From Scortum barcoo (lineage: Eukaryota > Chordata > Actinopteri > Centrarchiformes > Terapontidae), in contig CM041551.1 in assembly GCA_023238725.1 (NCBI GenBank), forward strand, positions 8,421,759 through 8,485,758: DNA of 64,000 bases. The letters are read 5' to 3'. This document shows, piece by piece, positions 36,866 to 47,345 of the stretch. Under the pieces are notes generated by a model. It was given only the letters and a program-made list of their open reading frames with translations. It did no database searches and was not told the origin of the DNA. Position numbers and translations under genes: made by a program. Positions within the stretch are counted from its first letter, which is position 1. Every line of letters starts with the position of its first letter.

Positions 36866-37621
36866 ATCTGTCCACTATAGGAGTAGTGTGCTGTCTGTCA
36901 CTTGACACTTTGTAACACCCTACAACAGCAAAAAAAAAAAACAAAGAATGGACAGTTCTAAAAACAGAGGAGTCACCTCGGCCTACTTTATGTTGAGGGA
37001 GTGCTGCCTTACTCTCCTTTTCTTCCCTCTCACCTTCACTAGCTGCATTTACATGCACACTTTTTTGTTATTCTGATAGAAATAATTCTCGTTGAAGATT
37101 TCGGGTCTACTGTTCCATTTGATCTAAAACGGTGTGGTGTTTACTCGCGCTGACACATTTAATCAGAGCAGCTGTGTAACATGTGCAAAAGTGATGAATA
37201 CTTCATGCATTTGTCTTCCTCAGTGGCTACCTGTCAGCACCAGCCCATTCAGCAATATCTCTTTGGCATCTGTCTGATCAGCTCTCTGAAGTCTGTACAC
37301 AATATTTGCTGTCACTGTATTAAACTTAATCAAGCAACAGTTTATGTTGATACGTCATGTTGATATCATAAGTTGTGCATTATGTACATGTGTGGAGAAA
37401 CTTGTATGTCCTCACGCATTGAAGGATGCAGGATTGTTTTCATGGTACAAATTTGCATTTGATCATTTTATAAAAAGGTTTAACTACCCCTGCACAATTG
37501 ATTGAATCTTTTTGCGTCTGTTTATTCTGATTGAGGTGTTTATTTAGAGCATTTTTACTCCATTTGGACTCTTAAACTGATTATAACCAGAGTACTAGGC
37601 TTCATGTAAATGTAACTACTG

Positions 37622-38045
37622 TTACTGCCTTCCACCCATCATCCTCACACCTGTTCCATCTTTTCTCTTGTATCTCTTGGGTACCCATCCATTGCCTGCC
37701 ACACTGATCTATCCCCTTTTTTTATTTCTTTATCCTCTCTGTCTTTCAAGTCCTTTTCATATCTTATTTCACCCTCTCCTCTGCGGTTGTTCTCACTCCC
37801 TTGTCATTCCACTTTTATTCCATTTCCTGCATGAAATTGCAAACTGCCTTCCCTCCCTCTATTACTACCATTCATTTTTCCTCAATTTCTTAAAATCCAT
37901 CTGTTTAATTCTTCTGTACCACCCTTCATTTGCTCACGCACTGCACCCCATCTCGCTTTTGCCTCTACCTTATTTCGCCCCTCTCTTTCATCCTCTCGTC
38001 CCTTATCGTCCTTACAGATCTGTTATTTCTCCCTCTTTCCTCCAG
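37622..38045 (+). repeat. ctnnd2: pyrimidine-rich tract before exon H
   Basis: About 420 bases dominated by C and T run up to the acceptor (tttcctccag). The reading frame of 150 residues here is its Leu/Pro/Phe/His-rich translation running into the exon out of the conserved frame, so it is not a gene. Confidence 0.7.
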
Positions 38046-38219
38046 GCTCTCGTGGCTCCTACAGTAGTCAGCACAGTCAGGAGCCCCTTCGGCCTTTGGG
38101 GTCCCCAGAGCACCACATAGATCCCATCTATGAAGAACGTGTCTACCACAACAAGGGCCCCATGAGGAGCCTTAGCCAGAGCCAGGGGCCGGACACAGGC
38201 CCCTATCGCAACAACACCG
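38046..38219 (+). CDS. ctnnd2: ctnnd2 internal exon 'H' (174 nt, frame-neutral)
   Basis: Acceptor tttcctccag, donor gtaagg. It reads SRGSYSSQHSQEPLRPLG, then SPEHHIDPIYEERVY, HNKGPMRSLSQSQG and PYRNNT, with a Gly codon split at the start and an Ala codon split at the end. Mammalian delta-catenin has SRASYSSQHG, SPEHHIDPIYEDRVY and PMRSLSQSQGDP in the same order. This is a near-identical, Tyr-containing patch. Both borders are phase 1 and the length is a multiple of three, so skipping would keep the frame and remove 58 residues. Confidence 0.97.
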
Positions 38220-38879
38220 GTAAGGCCCTCCGTGGAGTTATATTATCAGTTAGAGCTATGCAGTTTTATTTTTGATTATGTGTTTTTAGTCACTTGATGT
38301 GCTGTATTCTACAATACCGCTATACTCTTGTATATTTGACATCAGCTGTGGCTGACACCCCTTCCTTGCAGTCACTGCGTAAGAGACAAAAAAAGGTCAA
38401 CTTAAGAATGTCGATGAGAGAAACTTATATGAGGAAGCAAAGGATCTGTTCATTCGGAGTGATATTTACACATCAGTGTACGTCAGTCACACAGCACTCC
38501 TTCACCTCATGTTTTTTTTTATGCTTGCTTGTGACAGGTATACACGATGTAGAGATGCAACAAAACTCATCAATATTTTTCCCACTAGTTTGAATGTCAC
38601 AGGCCATCTCCTGTTGTGGTTAATGCTCCTTCTCCGTGCTGTGAAGTCAGTCCCACGCATTTCGAATGACTGCACCCGACCCAGGGACAAATGGAGAGGC
38701 GTAAGAGAGAGAATAGAAAAAGGCAACCACCAAAGCTTTTGTTATTCAGAACTACACATTCTGTATGTTTGTTTTTTTTCACAGTTCAAGCTGGGAATGA
38801 AGCACAGTTGGGCGCAATTTCTATCAAGTCAGACACACTCATTCTCTCCCGCTCTCTCCGTAACTCCATTGTTGCCAGC

Positions 38880-40180
38880 AATGTATTTTTAATAGGGTCT
38901 CATTGAGCTTATCTCAATGTGGGTTTAGGTACGCCATGTTAATCCCATTACTGTATCATACCCACATGAAAACACCCAAGTCGGTCACGCCACGTTCACA
39001 GCTCCCTCGGTGTCATTAACCAGCCTAGCTTTAATAGCTATCATTAGCATTTGGGTCAGAATCATAGCAGTAAATATGCCACTCTAGACCAGCGTTTGAG
39101 TTGATCAGTTTGACTCACTTGAAAGGAGTGAGAATTGCCTTTAAGCACAGAGCGTAGCTTTTGAAGCACATTTCAGAGTTAGGGGGTCATTGTGTTTGCT
39201 CTTATTCTTGTGGGATATTGCTTTGATTATTGTGGGTGAAATTCTGAACAGCGCATACAATGATATGATTGTCTTTGCAAGCAGGAATTAATGAAATAAG
39301 TGCACTTCAGAAGTGTACAGAGAGGATCCACTGTTATCTATAATTTACTGCGCCTTGTATTTGTAGTTTCAATAGATGGGTATAAGAAAACTCACAAAGG
39401 AAATTTGCACTGCAGCTACAAAAATCAATAGACTGTGGATTAGACCGTGTACATCTAATTGCAACGCTTGAGATTTACAATACTCTTCTGCTATGATACA
39501 GTTTTTTAATAGATTATCTCGTGTTGTATGAGCTAAATTCTCAATCCGAGTGTATCAGCGTGAGCCTTTTTCACCCCACGCACAATTTTACCCCTGGCCC
39601 ATGTAACTGCAGCACACCAGAGATGAACCACACCATGAAGTCACTGGGCCGTTGAATTAAGGCCTGGCCATAGCACAGCATCTTTTAAAAAGTCATGTGA
39701 ATAGCATGTGCAGCGGCTAGGAGGTTGTCTAATAAGGATTCATAATGCACAGAGTGATAGCGCACAGTGAACTGATAAGGGCTGTGCTGACATGGTGAGC
39801 GGTAAGTCATTAATTATGTCATTGTGTCTTTTCTTGGCTATGGCAGGCTCACATTATTGGTTCATTAAGCTGGCATGGATCAACGTAATTAATGCTATAA
39901 GTCATTCCTTCGGTGGGAAGAAAGGGGAGACATTTGTGTGGTTATTTCACACCAAAATAAAAGTGCAAATACTGTGCACAGTGTCAGACTAATTCAAGGC
40001 CAATTTAAACAAGGCACTCTCAGTCAAATGAAGCTCACAGGATTCATTGAGAGCGTAGGCTACCACATTACTTAACGGGACACTTAACTGTGAAGAGGAG
40101 CTGCATGATACAACAAAAGCAATTTAAGTGACTATTATTGCACATGCACTAGTTTTTACAGTGCCTGTTTCCTGACCCAG
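38880..40180. promoter_or_regulatory. candidate conserved non-coding/enhancer region (unproven)
   Basis: About 1.3 kb with no microsatellite and no recognised transposon, in an intron otherwise full of both. It carries several homeodomain-type cores, for example attaattat near 39808, gtaattaatg near 39885 and gaattaatga near 39285. Repeat-free, TAAT-rich intronic stretches in neural genes often turn out to be conserved regulatory DNA, but sequence from one species cannot show conservation. Confidence 0.25.
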
Positions 40181-43100
40181 TTTAGGATAGACATAGGTGG
40201 AGAGAAACAGGGAGCAAGCAGGATACGAAGAAGAGTAAAGGAGACACATAGTGGAATCAGTGCTAATTTAATCAAGTTTGGTAGAGTTTGTAGAAGAACT
40301 ATGTCTGATTAACAACCTAAATCTGCCTATTTTGCTACATTTTTATTTGGCTCAGTCACCATTTTTTAACAGTAGTGCTCTTGGCTGAGATTTTATTTTA
40401 TAGTTTAAGGAACTCCATCTGGTAACAACACCAGCAATAAGATAAATAAACCAGCCCTGTGGTACTTGGAGATCTGATGGCATTGTCTGGGAGTGCAGTG
40501 GACAGCAGTTTGACAGCACACTTGACAGTTCGACCAGGTCCAGTTTGGTTAACCTGTCCGTCTGCTCAGTTTCCATTGCGCCCCACTCTTCACAGCTCAG
40601 CTCATGTCTTTCTTTCCCACGTGCACTGTTGGCCTTGACTGTCAGGTGATGATGATCAGCACCACATCTAAATACAACTGAGGAAAATCTAAAAATAAGT
40701 TGCCCTTGAAGATCTGCTCCACTCGTCTGGCTGACGCCCTTCTCCAGTCATTCTTATTGACTCTCTCACTCTCCTCATCCTCTTTTCTTATCTACCCATG
40801 CACAGGATAAATATTTTTGTGCCTGCATGAGTGTGTATCGGTGTGTTTCTGTACTGTGCACGGTGTGTAGGCAGTGACGCGCAGTGCTTCATTCTTGGAT
40901 TAAACCAGGCCAGCGCCCCAGAGGACTGCAGGTTAATGTGGCCTATTTCAAGCGATTATTCATGCATTCTGGTATGAAGAAGAATCGCAACAAGACAAAG
41001 TCTCAGGATGTGGATAAACTCATTTGTTTTGTTTTTTTTCCAAAAAGACATTGTGGGTTTTTGAAATCAGCCTACAGTTTGTCACTATGCTTTCCTTTCT
41101 TTTATTTACTCCCTCCATGTTTTTGACAGCAGTCTTGCTCTCGCCTCTGTCTTTAGTGACGTCTCTCTCTCTCCTCCTTTCTATTTTTATATGCATTTTC
41201 TCTTTCTTTTATTTAGTTATTTTTTCTCTTCTATCTCATCTATCATTGTCTGTGTTAATTCAGAGGAGAGTGCACATCTCTGACATCTTTTGCTTTAAGT
41301 CTTTCACCCTCTTTCATGCCCTCCTTCTCTTCTTCCTTCCTCCTTTCTTCTGACCTTCCCTCCTTGTTTTCTCCTTTTTTCTCTTCCCCTCCTCCTGCCT
41401 TTGCTCTTACATTTTTTGCCTTTGTACCTTCGCACCTTATTTCACGAAAGCTATCTTGGCCTGTATTAATGACTTTGACCACTGGGAATAACAGCGGCTC
41501 TGAATGGATGTGGCACTTTTTCTCTTTAATAGCCTATCATCAGAGCTGCACGTAGCTCAGGTTCCGACAGTGAGAATGGGTAGATTCACTGCCACGGCTA
41601 TTTGTCAGGTGCATCTAGTAGCCAGGTTGAACTATTGCTGTTGATAAGGGGTGTTATGTAGTTTAACATTGCTCCCTCCAGTATCTTTGGAGGAGACAGA
41701 CACAAATTCTTCTACAATCATTAATCACTAAGCCACGGTATAAACAAGGTTATATTTTCTCAGCCATTAACAGAACCAGATAACCAAGTGATACAGAGCC
41801 ATATAAGAAAAATTAGGAATTTACATTTTGTCTCAGACTTGACATGCATTTAAATCACATTTCCAACCACCACAGAAACACTGCTTCGGTCAGTCCTGTA
41901 CTTTTGTTTAAGTGTCTGTGCCTTATCACACACCAACCAGACAGCACCATGGACGGTGCTTTATTCCACTCAACACTTAGCGAATTAGGAGCCTCATCTT
42001 GGATATTCTAAAGTTTACCTTAGCTAGACCATTCTTAAGTGCAAATGAAAATTAAGTTTTCATGTTTCCTTGCAGAAGATAGAGAAGATATATTTGTTGT
42101 GTAATTTTTGGCATAATCTTTGTGGTTTGGGTATATGTTTTTAGTCTGATGCAGCATACCCTCTGCCTCTTTCTTTTTTTGCAGATGAATAATGTTTTTT
42201 TTTTCCTGTTTATTTTTGGATAAATGCAAAAAAGGCTGTGGTGTTATAAAAAAGGTGTTCTAAAAATCACAAAAAAGGGGAACACAAGCTTCTTAACATT
42301 AGGTTTCAGCAATTAAAGTGCATGCAGTTCCCAGGACAAGGGATCAGCTCTGTTACATAAGCACAAGGTTGTGTGTGTGTGTGTGTTATGATGTCTTCTC
42401 GAAAACCAAAGGATTATTTTTGCTTGAAGTTGCAGCTCTATAGCACTTGACCCTTTCGCCAGTGTGAGTGTGCACACATACATTACCGTGCACAGTAAAA
42501 AGGAGAGAAATAAATATGAAGAGGGCTTTGAATCAAACCTTTAAACCAATCTGCTTTCCCCTTTAATTCTGCTGTGTTCCTTCTGTAATGAGATCTGACA
42601 TCCTAATGAGGGGGACCGAACAGAGGGAGTGATGGAGGAGAGAGATGAGAGAGAGAAAACAAGCCCAAGAGAGTTGGGGGGAATGGATAAAGACGCAGAG
42701 GACTGGAGAGAGGGAGCGGTTACCGTGCGTCTTCTGACCAGGAGTCAGGAAAAGTTCAGGGCACCTCATAAATAGAAAAAAATGACAGATCCTTGAAAAG
42801 AAAGAAGAAAAAGGAAAACACTCTTTCATTTAGCACATGTCCTCTAGTGTCCAAATGTGGTTTATAATACTAATTATAGATACTGGGGCTATGTGTGTGC
42901 ATTCATGCAGCTATAATTGATGGACATCAATCATTATGTAGCTACAAATAATGTTTAAACATTATTAAAACATTATTTATAGCATTTTAAATACATTCAT
43001 ATGTACATGCCATATGTACATATTCTTCTTCATATGTTCTTCATATGTAATACATGCCATACATTTTCTCACAGTATTTAGCTGCATGCCAAAACACATT

Positions 43101-43789
43101 GTATGCTTAAATAAGGGTCACAAAATGAAAATGTATATATCACAGTATGACATAGAAGTAGTCTATACAATGTAGCAGTGGTAATTTCTACCACTAAGTA
43201 AGGTCTTCTTACTTATAGTAATTACAGTGTACAGCCCTCCAAGTGCATGGTTGAAAAAAGAGCAGACTTTTTTAAGGTGCATCATTGGAAATTGACTAGT
43301 CTCAGTAGACCTGAATCACCAGTTCTTCATCAATTAGTGCCCGATAAAACCCCAGTGCAGAAAACAAAAGCATTGTTAGACCTTTTGACTGAGGCATCTC
43401 CCCAGTCACTTTAGTGTGTCACTCACCAGGCTCTGTCTGTTGCCAGGTTAGAATAGGCTTGTTTGGCCAGGATCAATTTCAGCTTGGCCCCTGATCCTGT
43501 TGGTCCTTTAATGAACCTAATGTCTTTCGAACACCAGTAAAGGGAGAGTTGTGAATTTGATGTTTACTCTACTGCGAGGATGCTCATGCTGGCTAAATGC
43601 CCAGTTTATGACAGCCAGCTCATTCTTAACCCACTGGAAGACAACGTCTGATATTAGTTTAGTCATCAGTTTGATGTTGAAAATTGCGAACAAACAGGAA
43701 AGGAAGAAAATGTGACTAAGGAAGCAGGCGCAGAAGAAAGGAAGTGAAAATTGATTTATTCTGCTCTAGTCTGTTTTCTACTGGGTTTT

Positions 43790-44235
43790 ACAAAACACAA
43801 CCACATTTCACAAAACACAGTGACATTTCAGAGAACACAACATACTTTCAGATGATGGAGAGGGGTGGACACATTCCTTGTTTGTGATTGGACCGAACCT
43901 AAGTCAATACAGAGTTTATTCAGTGAATGTGTCAAGGTAGGGTTGCAGAGCAGGAGGGTATGGGGGAGAGATGCTCTAAGCTACACAGAAGTCCTTTTGG
44001 CTAACTGGCTAATCGTTTATGCTTTTTCTGGTCACATTTAAAAAGTTACGCCTTGAAAGATCAATTTCCTGCTCCCCTTTCTTCTCTGCAGTGTGTTGTG
44101 TTCGGTGACTTTGTGTGCTTTCCAACTAGAGTTAAGAAGTTAGTGCTCAATCACAAGCAAAAAGTGTGCTTTCCATGCTTTGTGTAGTCTGAAATGAGGT
44201 TGTGTTTTCTTAAAATGTCATTGTGTTTTGACCCT
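43790..44235. mobile_element. putative non-autonomous DNA element with inverted ends (MITE-like)
   Basis: The left end (43811-43852) begins caaaacacagtgacattt and the right end (44187-44230) is its reverse complement with few mismatches and one small gap, over about 43 bases. The left side has an extra copy of the subunit (caaaacacaaccacatttca, 43791-43810). About 330 bases of unrelated sequence lie between. No protein is encoded. The borders and any target-site duplication are not clear, so the family is not assigned. Confidence 0.6.
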
Positions 44236-44592
44236 CAGGGCCGCCATCATTTTCAAACAGATGAACTGTAATATGACAGGCAATAAAGCTACAGTCGACA
44301 GTAGTATTCAACTTAGTGGACAACAACTCAATTTAGAAGTTGGGTCCATGTAATTTATACTGTGGCTTAAACTTGTACAGTATTTACAGTGAGTTTTTGC
44401 TGAAGCCTCAGAAAGCTTTAATTACCAGCTCAAAGCATCTGACTTACTCTACAGATCAGCACAATTTCTTTCCCCTGCGAAAATATATGGCATATATGGC
44501 AAGTGCAGGTTTAAGTCAAGTCAAGCTAGTCACCCCACACCATCTTCTCATGATTGATGCAGACACACACGGCCAAAAAGCGTTACCAAGTG

Positions 44593-44594
<2 letters not shown>

Positions 44595-44629
<35 letters not shown>
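44595..44629 (+). repeat. (AC)17 microsatellite
   Basis: Perfect AC run; a second shorter CA run follows at about 44670-44686. Confidence 0.92.
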
Positions 44630-44633
<4 letters not shown>

Positions 44634-44996
44634 GGCTGCTAATACTATTCATACTAACATGCACAGAAACACACACACACACACACAAACACATTCGACT
44701 TGTGTCCCATGCTATCTCAGTTAACATGATTAGCATATTCTCTGTTTTATCAGCAGTAATGAATTCATAACTGCAGAAAGAAACATTCATTTGTTTTTGT
44801 CCTCAGAGATCACACAGATAAATTTGAAGTCAGCACAAAAGCAGAGTTGACTGTCTTCATCAAATGAAAAGAAACGTTCACATCTGCTGTTTAAAATATG
44901 TTTTATTCATTAATTGATTCACAGTTTATCGTTGTATACATCGCTTATTAGTTCCATGTTCGCTCTTTGTCTCCCTGTTTTTTCTTATTATACATA

Positions 44997-45662
44997 TAAG
45001 ATAAGATAAGATAAGATAAGATCTTTTATTGATCCCACAGTGGGGAAATTCCACTGTTACAGTAGCTCGAAACAAGTAAAAGAGACATTAATATAATAGA
45101 CAAAAAAACACACAAAGACACAAAAAAACAGTATGTACAATAAGTAGTAGAATAATAATAATAATAACAACAGAAAAAGAAAGAAACAGAAACAGTATTT
45201 ATATACACAGCCTCACCCAGTTAGATGTGCTGTGGTGAGGTGTTATTGCACAGGTGAATATGGATATGTAGCAGATATGAATTAACAGTATAGTAAATGA
45301 GTGGAATGAAAAAAAGACCATAAAGTGCATGGCTAGGACATCAGTAAACATCAGTAAACATCAGTGCAATGATGAAACATCAGTAAACATCAGTCCTACT
45401 GTGGTATGGAAGTGTTTGTTACAATGACAAAGATTCATAGTGCAGCATTAAACAGTCTGATGGTGTTTGGGATGAAGGACCTGCGGAAGCGCTTCTTCCT
45501 ACACCTTGGATGTCTGAGTCTGTGCTCACAATGGTATGATATCTTTATCATCAACAACCCTTCTGAGAAAGGTTTAAAAAACACTCCTTTCTCACGAACC
45601 TTTTTCACTGTCACTACATCATTTAAAGTCAAACTGAACCGTGTTGCTGTATGTTAGAAAGT
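44997..45662 (-). mobile_element. 5'-truncated LINE (Rex1/CR1-like), minus strand, with ATCTT tail
   Basis: The minus-strand frame 45632-45435 ends RRSFIPNTIRLFNAAL, the typical C-terminus of reverse transcriptases in this LINE group. Downstream on that strand comes a 3' UTR with tandem cat-cag-taaa units (45339-45392) and the phrase ggaatttccccactgtggga, then gatcaataaaagatc and a run of five ATCTT units. That 3' end is common in percomorph genomes. Only the last ~65 codons and the UTR remain, so it is a 5'-truncated dead copy. The group name is from memory and less sure than the LINE call. Confidence 0.8.
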
Positions 45663-45674
45663 CATGTTCAAGTT

Positions 45675-45980
45675 AAATGTGGTATCCATCCATTTCCTGA
45701 CCCACTTATCTTACTCAGCGCCGTGGGGGGGCTGGAGCTTATTTCAGCACACAGTGGGCGAGAGGCAGGGTACACACAGGAGAGGAAATCCACATTGCAC
45801 CTGGGCGATAAAGAGTGTCCAATGCACCTATCCGGCATGTCTTTGGACTGTGGGAGGAATAACTGGAGGAAGCCCAAATAAGCACAAGAGAAATACAAAC
45901 TCCATACTGGAAGGCCACAGCTGCCAGGTTTGAATGCTTGCTGTGAGGCAACAGTGTTAAGAACCGAGCCACCATGTGTT
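45675..45980. repeat. abundant fish interspersed repeat with 'tctttggactgtgggagga' core
   Basis: The order catccatccatttcctgacc, gggctggagcttatttcagc, 'gggcgagaggcagggtacac', 'catgtctttggactgtggga', 'acaaactccatactggaagg' and 'tttgaatgcttgctgtgagg', then an 'accgagccaccatg' end, is that of a repeat found in great numbers in teleosts (possibly the Mermaid/SINE-like type). This copy is diverged but nearly full length. It lies directly beside the LINE at 44997-45662. Confidence 0.75.
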
Positions 45981-46075
45981 TCATATCTGTGATCATTTTA
46001 GATGGTTAAAATGAGCAACAGATAGCACCATGATGCTTCTGATTAGTAGTATCTTGAGCACTTAGAAGATTGGTG

Positions 46076-46160
46076 TCAGGCAAGGCAAGATCAGTTTACT
46101 TGTACAACAACAATCCAATTCAAAGTGTTACATTAGACATTAAAAGACACTGACACACGA
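46076..46160. repeat. fish repeat fragment (caaggcaag...caattcaaagtg type)
   Basis: The phrase aggcaaggcaagatcagttt, then acttgtaca, then 'ccaattcaaagtgttacatta' matches the frequent teleost repeat end that reads like caaggcaagtttatttgtat, agcaca, and caattcaaagtgctttaca. It is a short fragment with family unassigned. Confidence 0.55.
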
Positions 46161-46504
46161 TCTGAAAGTTATTAGGTTTTTTAGTCAGTAAGTTAAAAGG
46201 AAACTAACTGCAATCCCAGCCCTGATAATGTTTATTTTAACAGAATCTTTCTGGCACACAAGTATTTCAATTGTATGCAGCCTTCAGTTGGAATGAAAAG
46301 AAACTCAGCATTTTATGACTTTCGCTATTGTCCTTCCGCAGCATGAACATTTAACCGCAGCCACTGGTCTGGAATCCCCGCTGCCACTAAGTGGCATGCT
46401 TGGAGGGAGAAAGACACGGCACCTTGACTCATAGAGACAAGTGTCCTACAGCTCCCACACTGTACAAGGCTGTATACTTGATACTGAAAGTGCAAAGGAG
46501 GGCA

Positions 46505-46506
<2 letters not shown>

Positions 46507-46534
<28 letters not shown>
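46507..46534 (+). repeat. (TG)14 microsatellite
   Basis: Perfect TG run followed by imperfect units. The frames read through it on both strands are Val/Cys or Thr/His repeats and are not genes. Confidence 0.9.
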
Positions 46535-46539
<5 letters not shown>

Positions 46540-46974
46540 GCATGTGTGTCCTCCAGTGCTTCCAGCTCAGGAACATCAAGAGCTGTGTGTTGGCCAGGAG
46601 GCTCTCCCAGGGATAAACAGAGGGGGAAACTAATCCTTACTCTCCTCCACATCCAAGTAGTGCATCTGTTTGTCTGTGTGTTTGTGTGTGTGCGCCTTAT
46701 CCATGGCTTCTGTAGGCAAGGTTATGCGTGCGTGCTGCTGCATGACCTTAAAGTATTAGAAAAAGACGCGTTACAGACACATATGTTTAATCCATGTCAG
46801 TCAGTTGCATATTTAGAAATCTGTGTTAGTGCGCTTGTGCGTGTCTATGTGTGTGTGCGTATGTGAGTGAAATAGAGACTGTACTGAGGGGTTTTGTGTA
46901 ATCGTGCTGAGCGCTGAAGCGTGTCGAGAAAAAGGACATGTCCTCAGCTCTGATCACATAGTCTACTACAACCA

Positions 46975-47345
46975 CAATAGAGGGGGAGAGATAGTGAGAC
47001 AGAAGGGTGTTAGGGAAGAAAGGGAGAGAAAAACATGAAATGAATGGATGATGGAGAGAGGATGACAGACACAAAAATGGAAGCAGAGAGGGAGTGAACT
47101 ACAGCAAAAGAGCAAGGGCAGGGATCGAAAAGGAAGGTTTTAGCGGAGATGGGGGAGAGAAAAAAGATGGATGGAGGTGTAGACAGAGAGGGATGGATCA
47201 AAAGGGGAAAAGAAAGAGGTAAAGAATAAAGAGCAAAGGGCAAGGGAGTGATGGAGAAAAAGAGAGTGACAGAGTAGGACTGAAAGAAATGGGGGCAGAG
47301 ATGAAATAATGAGGAGGGAGGATGGACATGGAAAGCTTGGAGGAT
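46975..47345 (+). repeat. purine-rich low-complexity tract
   Basis: About 370 bases of mostly A and G (gggagaga, aaaaagag, ggagggagg units). The minus-strand frames here (Pro/Ser/Leu/Phe-rich) are its translation. Confidence 0.7.

Larger units (their letters stand above)
32885..38045 (+). other. ctnnd2: intron G-H (5161 bp)
   Basis: Contains AT-rich unique sequence, a poly-T run (33788-33803), a purine/pyrimidine mosaic, a perfect-looking acceptor-donor pair around a 20-nt segment at 35495-35514, a (CA)14 repeat at 36835-36862, and a pyrimidine-rich tract for the final 420 bases. No transposon is recognised. Confidence 0.8.

Noticed and set aside
37668..38120. 150-residue open frame before exon H
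   Set aside because: Translation of a pyrimidine tract (Leu/Pro/Phe/His/Ser), entering exon H in the wrong frame.
44997..45662. Minus-strand 65-residue frame as a host gene
   Set aside because: It is the C-terminal end of a LINE reverse transcriptase followed by the LINE 3' UTR and ATCTT tail.
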